Source of the DNA: Emydura subglobosa
Lineage: Eukaryota > Chordata > Testudines > Chelidae
NCBI GenBank assembly: GCA_007922225.1
Contig: ML679962.1
Coordinates: forward strand, 35,137,563-35,201,562
Reading direction: 5' to 3'
DNA length: 64,000 nucleotides
The notes beneath the pieces were generated by a model that saw only the letters and a list, made by a program, of their open reading frames with translations, was not told the DNA's origin and did no database searches. Positions 21,983 to 33,536 of the stretch are shown piece by piece. Within the stretch, counting starts at the first letter, position 1. Every line of letters starts with the position of its first letter. Both the position numbers and the translations under genes were made by a program.

Positions 21983-22326
21983 TTGGAATCAACATGAGTA
22001 AGCGCTCGAAGAAGAAAAAACGGTTACTTACCTTCTATAACTGTTGTTCTTCGAGTTGAACTGTTGCTCATGTCCATTCCAAGACCCACCTGCCTGCCGC
22101 TCTTGTCGGAGTCAATCAGCAAGAAGGAACTGGAGAGGCGGCAGGCCCCTATATACAGCGCCATGGAAGCGCCACGCCAGGGGGTGTCTGCACCGACCTC
22201 ACGGGTACCGCCGGGGGGAAAACCATCCGACGACTGTGCACACGGCGCGCGCACACCTGCTTGGAATGGACATGAGTAACGCGTCTCAAAGAACAACAGT
22301 TACAGAAGGTAAGTAACCAGTTTTTT
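21983..22326 (+). repeat. DIRS copy 2 internal complementary region and right terminal repeat
   Basis: 21983-22080 joins a left-end complement (aacatgagtaagcgctcgaa) to a right-end complement (ctgttgttcttcgagttgaa) across aacggttacttacc. The right terminus 22262-22326 has ggaatggacatgagtaacgc and ends gaaggtaagtaaccag before a T run. Confidence 0.75.
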
Positions 22327-23099
22327 TAAGGAGAGGGGAAACACATCAGCTTAGGTGGGGGGAGGCAAATGTTTGAGGCATCAGAAGGGGTACTTGGTGC
22401 CAGTGCTTAGGCCGGACTGTGTTCAGAACTGCGCAGCGTGAACAGAGTTGAGTGTAGGGTGACACTGGTGTTTCCTGGCACCTTTTGAAATTGACCGTTG
22501 TTTTCATTCTGCATGGGAAGAAATGAGCCCTTTTGAATGGCTTTGTGACAATGGACCTGGGTCAAAAGGTTGTTTTCAGTTGGAAACCTGAGCTTTCTGG
22601 GGCGGGGGGGGAGTCCACCTCTCCCTCCATCCAGGTTCAAGTCCCTGCACTACCTGATTCGGAGCTGAATATTTTGTCCCAGATCATCACAGAGTATGAG
22701 AGAGTGTCTGTTTCTCTTCCCACTCTTCCCCAAGCAGTTTGGATCATGAGTCCAGATGCCTGGAGCCCAATTGTCCCCTCAGCTGCACGTGCACAACTCT
22801 CATGATGTTACTAGGAGAATCTAACCCTTCTAAATGCCTGGTCTTTTGAGACCATCTCCCATTTGATTACATCACAATGGCTTAATGTGGTTGTCAAGTC
22901 TGAGTGAAATGTTAACATCCTCTTGCTTCCTATGTCGGGGGAAGAGGTGGTATAACCACAAAAAAACCAAACTGCAGCAGGATGGGAATTCCCCTCCCCT
23001 CTCTCAGGTCATACTCACTGGGCCTGGTTCATTGTTGCCTTGAACAGTGTGCAGCCATTGGCACCAGAGCAAAATGTGTGTAAAACTACCCATTTTTTC
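22327..23099. other. Intergenic, nothing recognised
   Basis: Mixed sequence between DIRS copy 2 and a CR1 fragment. No gene or clear repeat boundaries seen. Confidence 0.6.
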
Positions 23100-23618
23100 T
23101 ACTCTACTCAGCACTGTTAAGGCCTCAGCTGGAGTACTGGGTCCAGTTCTGGGCACCACACTTCGGGGAAGACATGGAGAAACTCCAGAAGAGAGCAGCA
23201 AAAATGCTTAAAGGTCTAGAAAGTATGACATAGGAGGAAAGATTGAAAAAACGGCATTTGTTTAGTCTGGAGAAGAGAAGACTGAGGGGGGACAGAATAG
23301 TCTTCAAATAAGAAAAGTTCAATTGTTCTCTTTAACCACAGAAGACAGGACAAGAAATAATGGGCTTCAATTCCAGCAAGGGAGATTTAGATTAGACCTT
23401 AGGAAAAACTTCCTGTCAGGGTTAGTTAAGCACTGGAACAAATTGCCCAGGGAGGTCCTGGAATCTCTGTCATTGGAGGTTTTTAAGAACAGGTTAGACA
23501 AACACCTGTCAGGGATGGTCTAGATAATATTTACTTAGTCCTGGCCTCAGTGTAGGGGACTGGACTAAATAATCTATCAAGGTACCTTCCAGTCCTATGT
23601 TTCCTGGATTCTGATTTG
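23100..23618 (+). mobile_element. CR1-type LINE, 3' end fragment
   Basis: Contains the end of the CR1 reverse-transcriptase ORF. One frame ends [20 protein letters not shown] then [26 protein letters not shown] and stop, followed by the CR1 tail ggactggactaaataatcta and 'ccttccagtcctatg'. It is 5'-truncated, as is usual for CR1, and upstream codons are disrupted. The relation to 39455-40425 (opposite strand) is clear. Confidence 0.85.
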
Positions 23619-26460
23619 GTAAAGTTTTACACCCACTTTGCACTCGTGTCAATGACTGCACAAGGTGCACAACTTTGGAGACTCAGGACCCCTGTGTCTA
23701 GTTGCAGGGCTTTCTGGGAACAGGAATTGGATAGGTATTAGGCTTGATCGCCTCTGAGTTAGTGATAATTTCTTGGAATTTCCTTCGCCCCAGGGCCAGA
23801 TTGTCCCTTCAAAAGAAAAAGGAAGAGTTAAGCACCAAACCCAGGCAGGAAACAGTATGAATATCAAGAAACTGTGCCCTCCAACCCACTGCAAACATAA
23901 CCTTGCAGAAATACTAGCAAGGGGATTGGGAGGCTAGATTTGAGCAGAACATGTGCTACTGGAGGGGGCAGACGGATGCCTAGTGCTGTTGCTGCAGTGT
24001 TTTCCTGAGAATGGATGTTGCATAATACGTATACAAGCGGCCACAGTTCCCTAGGGTACAAAGAGCCAGGAGAAAGAGCTAGGCACTGAAGAAGAGTCCA
24101 TAGGCCAAGGCAGAAGGCTGGCACCATCGAAAGGCCTGGAGGAGGAGTGTATGAGAAGAGATAGAAAGATCCAGTGCAAAGAGAGTAGAGACCCAGCTAG
24201 GGCCCCGCTTCCCTATGCACAAAGCTGCCATAGTCTGAGCAAAGTGGCCCAGGAGCCACATTCATGTGGCTGTCCCAAATGTGGCAGAAGCCACAGAGAG
24301 TATGAGGAGCAAAGCATCTCTTGCAATCCATGTAGCTTGTCGTCCTGCAGTTGCTGCTGTCATAGGCTGCATTAACTTCAGGGGCATTTGCCTGGTTAGT
24401 GGAGCTGGCTGGAAAAAATTTCATCAAAACTCTTTTTCAACCAAACCGGCTTTCCGATTAAGTGGTCATTTTCACAAGAAAACTCCTATTTTAATCAAAG
24501 ATTTAGGGGGTTTTGCCAAAAACAAAACAAATTTTTGATTTTCACCAACCAAAGACCAAGTTTTTCAACAAAATAAAATAAAAATGAAAAAAATCAATGG
24601 AAAATACATTTTCCAACCAGTGCTACTGTTTTGCTCCTTTCCCATGGCTCCCTGCATGCTGTCCAAAGCTGTGGATCCATGACTGTCTTCTACCTGCGTG
24701 GCGCTCACCCTTCCTTGAGGGAGAATGCTATCCACTGTCTTCGCTTTCTGTACATTCGTTACTCTCAGTGTGAGACTGTCATCCCAATTTCCCTATTTTG
24801 CTGATTCTGCCCCTCCCCCATTAAAAAAAAATTAAGAGTGTAAAATCCACAGTGCAACAAATCACAGAAAGGACCCACGGTGAGAGGAAAGCAAAGGTTG
24901 GACGGCCTTCCAATTTTCCACGGGTGCAGCAAACGCGCACCAAATGCAGGGGGATGAGCAAAGAACAAGATCACTTAAGAAAAGGCTGAATTGCATCTGA
25001 ATTGCATGACTGGTGGTTAAAAAATGCACTCCTAACCATCTTCACATTACCTCAGATTTGAGTTTGACAGGCTACTTTTGGTGAGCTAATAAACATAACA
25101 GAAACAAAAGCCAAATGAAATCCATCAAAATCTTTCAGTAACTAGTCACTAACTGGCCAGAAAGCAATTCACAGATGGAGCCTTTTTTGTAATTTAAAGA
25201 TCCAAACTCGCAGCAGCAGTACTGACTTACGTTTCTTTAACGTTAAAAACAAGTTCCAGATTGCAGGCCTGATTCTCCTATCACTTACACTGAAGTAAAT
25301 CTGCAGTGACTGCTGATATCAGTGGTCTTGAACTGGTGTCAGAAGAGTGCAAGCAAGAGGACAACCAGGCCTTTACACTTCAAACCCTCAGCTGTTTGAC
25401 AAACTTTAATCTTCTTGTCACTATAACATTAAGTTACAGACACAGCACAACAGAAACGGGCATCTGGGAGCAGCACCCCTTACCCGGGGGCTGAATGGAA
25501 AGTCTGGGAGCTCCCATTCAGCAAAGGGCTTAAGCGCATGTCTAACCTGTCGTTCATTTGTATCCTTTCTCTCTTGTCATCACATTGTCTGGTTGGCTTG
25601 TAAGTTCTCTGGGACAGGATTTGGTCTTATTTCATGTCTGGAAAACACCTACCATTCTTTGGGGCGTAAAGGACCTGATAAAGAGGCCACAGAAGTCAGT
25701 GGAAAAATCCCCATTAGCTTCACTGACCTTTAGATCAGATCCTACACAAATAAATATATGATAGGAGATGAAGATGAAGATGATGCATTTACAGCTGTGC
25801 TGCAGGGTTTGTTTTGGGGTATTTTTAAGCAGGTTGACTATTGCTTCCTCCAGTCACCCACTGAAATCATTCTGCTTCCCCACCGGCTTCAAAATTCCCA
25901 GGGCCTTATATTACAGTGATTTTATTATTTGTATTACTGTACTGCCTGGGGGTCCCAGCCATGGATTGCAGCCACATTGTGTTGGTTGCTATACAAACAC
26001 ATAACAATTAAACAGTCCTTGTCCCCAAGATCTTAATGCCACCTACAACAGTCATATCTGGCAGATTTAAACCACTCAGCTGATGTTCTCCCCATTCATT
26101 GATGTTATCAGTCTTGTGGGGTTTTCCCCCATGTTTTGCAAGGCCATGCATCAATATTGTCTTTTTTCCCCATGACTAACAGTTTCTCTGCTCCTTAAAG
26201 TTTCTCGTAGCTAAGTGGGACCATGCAAAAATTCCTCTGAGTGTCTCCTCCTTCTGCTCACTCTCATGGATCCTATTGCTTCTCTCTGAGTGTTCTGGCT
26301 CTCTCAGGTGGTTTCGGTTTCCAAACTTCTTAACAGGTTGATAAATATGGACAGAGTTTACAGCCACGGTGCAGTCTGAGGGTGTGAGAGAAGCTCCCTA
26401 AGAATGGCTGGTGGAGATATAGGAGGGGGAGCGGGATGAGATGCTGATACTCAGTGGGGG
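23619..26460. other. Intergenic with an AT-rich repeat-like stretch
   Basis: 24395-24620 is rich in 'aaaattttt' and 'ttttcaac' units, an AT-rich low-complexity or MITE-like stretch. Small palindromic repeat pieces occur near 25265-25320 and 25510-25540. No gene seen. Confidence 0.5.
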
Positions 26461-26464
26461 GCAT

Positions 26465-26760
26465 ACACAAGTTTATGTGGGGCAGAGCTTTCTAGTGGGG
26501 GTCCTGCAGTGATCAGTACTAGGTCCAACACTATTCAGCATTTCACCGATGATCAGGAAGTAGCTGCTGATAGAATTTGTGGATGACACGAAGATTGGAA
26601 GAGCAGTAAACAATGATGAGGACAGAGCAGTCCTATAGAGTGATCTGGAGTTAAAGAAAATGCATTTTAATATATCTAGGATCAAGGAATGCAGATCCTA
26701 TCTACTGAATGGGGGACTATGTCCTGGAAAACAATGACTCTGAAAAGGATTTAGAGGTCA
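26465..26760 (+). mobile_element. CR1-like LINE RT fragment
   Basis: With indels, the + strand reads a degraded RT core: SNTIQHF then EFVDDTKIG (the FVDD box of CR1 RT) near 26570-26600. It is short and lacks an open frame. Confidence 0.6.
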
Positions 26761-26925
26761 GAGAATCATAGATATGTAGAACTGGAAGGGACCTCAAGAG
26801 ATAATCAACTCCAGTCCCTTGCACTGAGGCAGGACCAAGTATACTTAGACCATCCCTGACAGGTGTCTGTCCAACCTGTTCTTTAAAAACCTCCAGTGAT
26901 GGGGATTCCACAGCCTCCTTTCCTC
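26761..26925 (-). mobile_element. CR1 LINE 3' end, reverse orientation
   Basis: On the - strand the sequence gives the [23 protein letters not shown] end of the CR1 ORF and then the CR1 tail, seen on the + strand as gaatcatagatatgtagaac..tggaagggacctcaag. It abuts the oppositely oriented piece at 26465-26760. Confidence 0.75.
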
Positions 26926-27279
26926 TTCAACCGTTGTCATTCAAATCTAAGCTTCCAATCTTCCAGTTTTGACCAGCTCATCAGCTTCCTCACTCCCAAA
27001 TATACCAATGTTGATAGAATCCATTGAAAAGTCAATTTATTGCCTTGCTCTCTGAACTTCCAATCCTATGAACTGCCTTGAAAATAGCACTCTAGTTTCT
27101 TTTAAAGTAACCAAGGATCATCACCTGCGAGTTAACAAACATCACAACTTCCTCTCTTTCTGCTCTGTTCATTTCTTGCAGTGAAGTGAGAATAGCTTTA
27201 ATTTAATATAATATATGTATAATTTGTATACATTTGAACTGATATATCATGAACTAATGCTCTTTCTTGTACTCTCTCA

Positions 27280-27900
27280 ATTAGGCCACCGGATGAAAAA
27301 ACACCACCACCTTTCTTGAAGGATTTATCTGACAACCCTCAGTGTGCACATTAATTTGTTTGCCTTGTGGCTGATACTATTGGATGGTCTTTTCTATAAT
27401 TTTACTTAGGGTGGCCAAATCACACACTGGTTGGAGAAGGTATTGCCCTTGAGAGGAACCTAGTATACATTGGAGTGACCTTTGGACACACAATTAAAGT
27501 CTGGACCACAAGTCAGAAAGATAGCAGAAAAAGCAAAGAAGAGACTGAATCTTCTATGATGTATTGCTGGCATCAATGGGGGTTCATGTGTTTAGGACAC
27601 TGAAAACAACTTATTGCGCAATAGTTCATCCAGTACTTGAATACCTGCGCTTCTCCCAGTAACTTTGCCAAGATTGACATTGTACAGTTGTTCGTAATTC
27701 TTGTGATAAATGGAGCTGTAAGAGCTACTCCAGTAGCAAATTTTATACAAGAGCCTTCTGTTCAACCTCCTGAGAACTGTAGGCTATTCAATATGGAAAT
27801 AGTCTTTGTTCTCCACCTGAATATCATCACTGATCAGGTCTGTTCAGAAATCAGAAAACCAAAACAAGGCTGAAACAAGCATCTTCTTTCAAAAGGTGCG
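27280..27900 (+). mobile_element. Degenerate non-LTR retrotransposon (LINE) RT C-terminal region
   Basis: Broken frames read LVYIGVTFGHTIKVW, resembling the YLGVTLDRTL motif after the LINE RT domain. Later segments (MNTCASPSNFAKIDIVQLFV) resemble the region following AEYCAPVW. Many substitutions and stops. The clade is not certain. Confidence 0.45.
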
Positions 27901-29489
27901 TAAAGGCTACTGATGAAACAAGAAGACACTCCTTGGGCACAGCTGGCTCCCAAATAATCATGTTTATTAATTATATGCAAACATACAAGGCTAGCTTAAT
28001 GCATACTGTTGCTCTGAGTGGTTTCTGATGGCTTCTAGAACATGGAAAACTGTGGACACAATTGGAGTGCTCACAGACTATTTACAGGAATTCTGCCCTA
28101 CTTCTATATACCACAATTAATTGAATCAGCTAATGTGTTTAATGTTGCTGTGACAATTGTACAGCAGAATTGTGGCTTGGTACATTTTGATGGAATATGG
28201 CGAATTCAGTGGCTAGAATGTCTCCATTTCCTTTCCTTTTTAATTCCAAAATTCCACCATAGTTTGACCAAGTTTGTGGAAACATACAAAATGATTCAGA
28301 GCCTTGTATGTTATCCCAACAACTTAGTACCTATAATAAAAACACCTTTGCTTTAATAAACTCTACTCTTTATGCAAATAATATTTGAAACATTATTTTA
28401 AATATTAATGCTATGTTCAAGTTACATGGAGAAGAGCTGCAGAGAGGACAAACCGCTAATCATAACAAATGTTTCTATATCTGTAACACAATTACACACA
28501 TTTTTGATAAATATAGCCATTTTTCCTGTTCTTAATTCATCTAACACACCAAAGTTCCTACAGACCTCTTCATTTGTAACTATCATATCATTTCTGTGAA
28601 AACATTACAGCTGGATTTACAACAAATTGGCTGAATATTGCTTTTTGTTGATTTTTAGGAACGACAAAGAAAATGCAAAATAAAAATTGGGATAATATAT
28701 TTGTCAGATTAGAAACAAAGGGGTCACCCCTGAAAGTGGCATATCTGCATTTCTTCATAATGAAATAACAGTTGCAGAGACGTGTCACTTGGGGTGACCC
28801 AATATGCATTTTGTGACATACAGCCTGTCAAAACTCTGCTCCTTGTTCAAGGCCTATTTATAAGATGGGGTGGGGGCGTGAAATGTGGCAGCATATTGCA
28901 TAGGAACAAAGCTTCAGGCCAGGGAATGGCATGTCCCAGCGACTTCAGAAGAGTATAACAGTCCCAGGGATGTGGCACTTGGGATTACCCAAGACTCGTT
29001 TTGTCATGTACTTCAACCTCAGAGGCTGAAGCATGGTGAGCTCCCGACTGGCACATACTTTTCTGCCCTGCTCCCCAGTGAGATAAAACGATATCTTTAC
29101 TTCTCTGCTTTCTACCTTTCGCTGCATCCAGGCACAGCTTGAACTGCATCCACCACCTCCAGGTCCGGGCTGGATTCCTGTCTGCTGCACCATCCAGGGT
29201 CCCCCAGAGACATCAGGCTGCGGGCAGAGGCCTGGTTGAGGGCTGACAGCTGCTGCACTCCGGAGATCCTGCACGCAAATCGCTGAGGCTGTGTCTCATT
29301 AGCAGTAAGGGACGTGGCACGTAGGCCAACTTATAGGACAGATCTTTGCTGAGAGTACACAGGGGCCCGCGTTAAATGCTGAGAGGCCTGTGATAGCCAG
29401 CAGCCTGGCCCAGATTACCCTCCAGAGCTCCCTCACGCCCTGGGGTCACTTTGCACTAAATCCCTCCTGCTGCCAGACCCCCGTCTCCA
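27901..29489. other. Intergenic, AT-rich, no gene recognised
   Basis: AT-rich sequence to about 28800, then mixed composition. No convincing exon with homology on either strand. Two similar phrases (gtgtcacttggggtgaccca at 28783 and gtggcacttgggattaccca at 28971) suggest a small diverged direct repeat about 190 bp apart. Confidence 0.5.
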
Positions 29490-29816
29490 GTTCCACTCCT
29501 ACGAGGACAGCTCCGTCCCTGCAGCCCTGGTACACTGCGGGGAGGTATCCCAGTGTACTCCCGCTCCTTCCACACCCCGTCCTCCTCCAACCCTCCCTGG
29601 CTGGGGTGCGGAAGGGCGGGGTGCAGTGTGGGATGGCAGCGGGAGGGCCGCCGGCCCGGGCCTCAACGGGCGCCCGCCTCGTGCCTGGGCGGGAGCCCCT
29701 CGGGCCCGCTGGCGAATCTGAGCCCTCTGATTGGATGCTCGCCCGCCTCCTGGGGCAGAATGACCAATCAGAGCAGCTGCAGGCGGAGCTCGCCGGCGCG
29801 CTCTCTCTCTCTCTCT
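29490..29816. promoter_or_regulatory. CpG-island-like GC-rich segment with GC box and CCAAT motifs
   Basis: Composition jumps to strongly GC- and CpG-rich, unlike the rest of the window. gggcgggg (GC box) lies at 29614-29621, an inverted CCAAT (attgg) at 29730-29734 and ccaat at 29764-29768. The segment runs into ctctctctctctct and the gap. This looks like a promoter-type island, but no transcript can be assigned and the far side is unsequenced. Confidence 0.45.
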
Positions 29817-30658
29817 NNNNNNNNNNNNNNNNNNNNNNNNNNNNNNNNNNNNNNNNNNNNNNNNNNNNNNNNNNNNNNNNNNNNNNNNNNNNNNNNNNNN
29901 NNNNNNNNNNNNNNNNNNNNNNNNNNNNNNNNNNNNNNNNNNNNNNNNNNNNNNNNNNNNNNNNNNNNNNNNNNNNNNNNNNNNNNNNNNNNNNNNNNNN
30001 NNNNNNNNNNNNNNNNNNNNNNNNNNNNNNNNNNNNNNNNNNNNNNNNNNNNNNNNNNNNNNNNNNNNNNNNNNNNNNNNNNNNNNNNNNNNNNNNNNNN
30101 NNNNNNNNNNNNNNNNNNNNNNNNNNNNNNNNNNNNNNNNNNNNNNNNNNNNNNNNNNNNNNNNNNNNNNNNNNNNNNNNNNNNNNNNNNNNNNNNNNNN
30201 NNNNNNNNNNNNNNNNNNNNNNNNNNNNNNNNNNNNNNNNNNNNNNNNNNNNNNNNNNNNNNNNNNNNNNNNNNNNNNNNNNNNNNNNNNNNNNNNNNNN
30301 NNNNNNNNNNNNNNNNNNNNNNNNNNNNNNNNNNNNNNNNNNNNNNNNNNNNNNNNNNNNNNNNNNNNNNNNNNNNNNNNNNNNNNNNNNNNNNNNNNNN
30401 NNNNNNNNNNNNNNNNNNNNNNNNNNNNNNNNNNNNNNNNNNNNNNNNNNNNNNNNNNNNNNNNNNNNNNNNNNNNNNNNNNNNNNNNNNNNNNNNNNNN
30501 NNNNNNNNNNNNNNNNNNNNNNNNNNNNNNNNNNNNNNNNNNNNNNNNNNNNNNNNNNNNNNNNNNNNNNNNNNNNNNNNNNNNNNNNNNNNNNNNNNNN
30601 NNNNNNNNNNNNNNNNNNNNNNNNNNNNNNNNNNNNNNNNNNNNNNNNNNNNNNNNNN
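29817..30658. other. Assembly gap (842 N)
   Basis: Unresolved bases directly after a CT-dinucleotide tract (about 29800-29816) in GC-rich DNA. Sequence on the right resumes as ordinary AT-rich intergenic DNA. Confidence 0.99.
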
Positions 30659-33536
30659 GCCTGAATCACCTTACCCAATCCATTTGGGAGAGAGGACAAC
30701 ACCCATTGTCACCCACACATACTGTGGGGATGGGCAGGGGGAGAGCAAACATCAAAAGGCAGATCAAAAAAGCACAGTATAGTCTTTAAAACAAAAAAAT
30801 GACAAAAACAAAACCTCATGATTTTGGGGGGGAGGGAATGTCCAACTCATGATTTTTTATTTCTGGAAATTGGCAATATAGTATTGGTGTCTGTGTGTCC
30901 ATGTTCCCACTGCGTCAATAGAGTGTCACCATTAGGGATTTGCGCCTCTCTGGAAACGGGAATAACTACGCTGAAAAACCAGAAGGATATTTTGATGGTA
31001 GATAGACATAAGTTTGGATGCGTGTGTGCCACCACCAAAAAAAAAGGGGAATTCTGCTGGTTCAATTCTTGTGTCTATTGTATTCTACTCTATATAGCTT
31101 CTTCCACCACGCTCATCACCATGGTATCTGAGCACCTTCGTAGTGCATTAAGCAAAGTAACTAACATCTGTCGTGTCAGTTTTTTTTTCTCTCATCCTCT
31201 CACCAGGGGAGGATTGTGTGTGCAGTGAACTATTTTGGTTTGGTCGTGTTTTTGTTTGGTTGGGTTTTTTTAATACACATTACTGTGTGTTTATGTTAGA
31301 GGAGGCAGGGTCAAAAAATGCACCTTGCACTTGGAGCAAAAGATAGTTGTAATGTTTCTTAGTTCCTGTGTGTTACAATAACTAGCTTCCCAATGGGGGT
31401 GTTATGGTATGATGAGTATGATGATTTATAGGGTTATGTCTAGGAATGTAGAAAATTCTACTTTCAGTAAGTGCTTGTGGAGAGAATGCACTATATGTAG
31501 AGGAAGGATTAAAGCCTGAATGATGCTCTCTCTTTTTATGCTTGAACATAGAACATGGGGGGAGGAGGGTTTGATCCACAGTCTCCAACCAGCCCCCAGC
31601 AAAGCTCTGTGTCCCACAAAGAAGAGCCTTACCCTTATTTCAGAGACTTCTGTCATGCCTGAGCAGAATTGTTGACCACTGTCTTCATCCTGGATCTTTA
31701 GACATCTTTTAGATGTCCTGGGCACAGGCCCTGGAGTGCCTTGATCATTGTGCATTCCCCCGGACTCCTGCCAGCTCTCTCCAGATGAGATGGCAATATC
31801 TCATGGTCAACAATGCTGACTGCTACAGAGACCTGGTGAAAGCCCCTGCTTCAGGAACAGAAGCCTTGATAAGTTCTCTTCTTCCCAGCTGTAGCTGATT
31901 TTCTGCCCTGAGGTGTCTGCTGTCCAGTCCCACCAGATCCTATAAGTGGGTTTGATTTCTATGACAATGTAAAATGATTTTCAAAAGTCCGTAAGTTTCC
32001 ATTGTGCTAAATATCCTCCAGTTGGGATCATGTCATTACTTATTTTAATATTGGTTGTTGAATGCAAAAGACACCTCTATATATTACATGCTGCAGCCCT
32101 GTCCCCCATCACAGGACTCAGCACTGCTGCACTGCAGAAATGGGAGTGCACAGAGTTGCATTCACAGGACAATCTGTGAGAAATAACTATCCAATGGTTA
32201 TACAGATCCTTGCACTCCGACTGGCTAATGTTGGCTGGCAGCCAACAAGGGTACATAGATTTGCATATTAAGTAGTTGCTGTACAAACAGAATCAGTATG
32301 CAAATAAGGCTCCCTGAATCAATCGTTGTGAAGAGAATTACTTAAAACGGGGGGAGGGAACTGTAGCCATGTATGTAACTGCACTGTGATTGGCTGAGAC
32401 AATTTCACTTTTCCACTTCAGTTTGATGAAGAGTAATTTTTGCAGGAGGAGGAAGTTATGCAAAAAAAAAAAAAAAGAGAGAGGGAGGGAGCGGGAACCT
32501 CAGACAGATACACAGGACATACATGGGTAAAACAAGCACTGGCATATTGTGTATGGCAACAGAGGAAAAGTCAAAATCCCTGTCAGAGTGCAAGGGTAAA
32601 TATAATATTGAGTGTCGTGACTTCAGTTAGGAAAACCTATGTAGTATCCTGTAGTATAAACGCTCAGATACTACAGTGATGGGCAACGGTATAGAACTCT
32701 ATACTAGATCCCAAATCAGAGTGGCAAACTCTGACATTATATTTTTTTAAAAATGTAGCCATGTCAAAAACTGTATAAAAATGAAATTTTATTAATTTAT
32801 AAAGGGTATGTTATTTGTAACACTACAGTGTGCAGAATTCTACACCAATTGTTGTAGCGAGACTGCAAACTAGCTCAGCACTGTGATGTGTAAGCAACAC
32901 AGCATTTCCTGTTTAGCACTTCAGAACTCAACATTCAATACCGGGGAACCAACATTACTGCACAAATATAACAATCCTGTTTATTCCTTTCATGCTTTCT
33001 ATTTTTCAATGCAGCTGTGAGTGGTTCCTTTCCCGGGTCCATGAATATAATACAGCATTAATTAAATAAATAATTTGTACACAATGCAGCGAACAAGAAC
33101 ATTTCACTGACTTCATTCTCTAATAAAGTTATGCCAACAATACTACATGTAAAATTAGACTGGCAGATTCTGAGCATGCCTCCCATTGACATGAGTAGGT
33201 GCAATATCAGGCCTCAAATTCCCAATCACTGGTATCAGTGTGTTTTGTTTTTAAAGTCTACTGCTTTCCATCCCAGAAGTGGCTGCATATTGACGATGGG
33301 GCAAGTTACCATGGTATGCTATATGGGCCACTCTTGGCAATCTTCACTCAGGCAAAAACTCCTACGTCCCGGTCCTGTAGAGTGCAACCCTTACATAAGC
33401 AATCCTATTGACTTCAACGGGGTTACTTCCATGAGTGAGCACTGCTGGAGTGAGTAAGAGTTCCAAGCTCAGGCCCCCTGAAAAATCTCTTGGCAATTGG
33501 GATCTTTGGGTGGAAGATGCTATGTAAATGTCTTAA
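30659..33536. other. Intergenic, nothing recognised
   Basis: AT-rich with short A or T runs (for example an A run at 32461-32474). No gene, no clear repeat family identified. Confidence 0.55.

Larger units (their letters stand above)
17760..22326 (+). mobile_element. DIRS-type retrotransposon, copy 2 (left end missing)
   Basis: About 4.6 kb on the same strand as copy 1, about 2.9 kb further on. Gag-like, RT, RNase H and tyrosine-recombinase blocks are in DIRS order. The internal complementary region is at about 21983-22080 and the right terminal repeat ends near 22326. The left terminus predicted from the first half of the complementary region is not found near 17.6-17.8 kb, so the element is 5'-deleted or truncated. 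Sequence differs clearly from copy 1, implying another subfamily. Confidence 0.85.

Noticed and set aside
10799..22326. A novel multi-gene recombinase/RT system
   Set aside because: All blocks match two decayed DIRS retrotransposons by domain order and terminal structure.
27273..27353. Splice-like exon ending PPDEKTPPPFLKDLSDNPQCAH
   Set aside because: It has an acceptor-like tract and an open frame to a stop, but it lies at the edge of a LINE relic and no partner exon was found.
29390..30782. Open frames of more than 400 codons on both strands across 29.4-30.8 kb
   Set aside because: They exist only because the 842 N bases contain no stop codons. The real codons at the ends show no homology.
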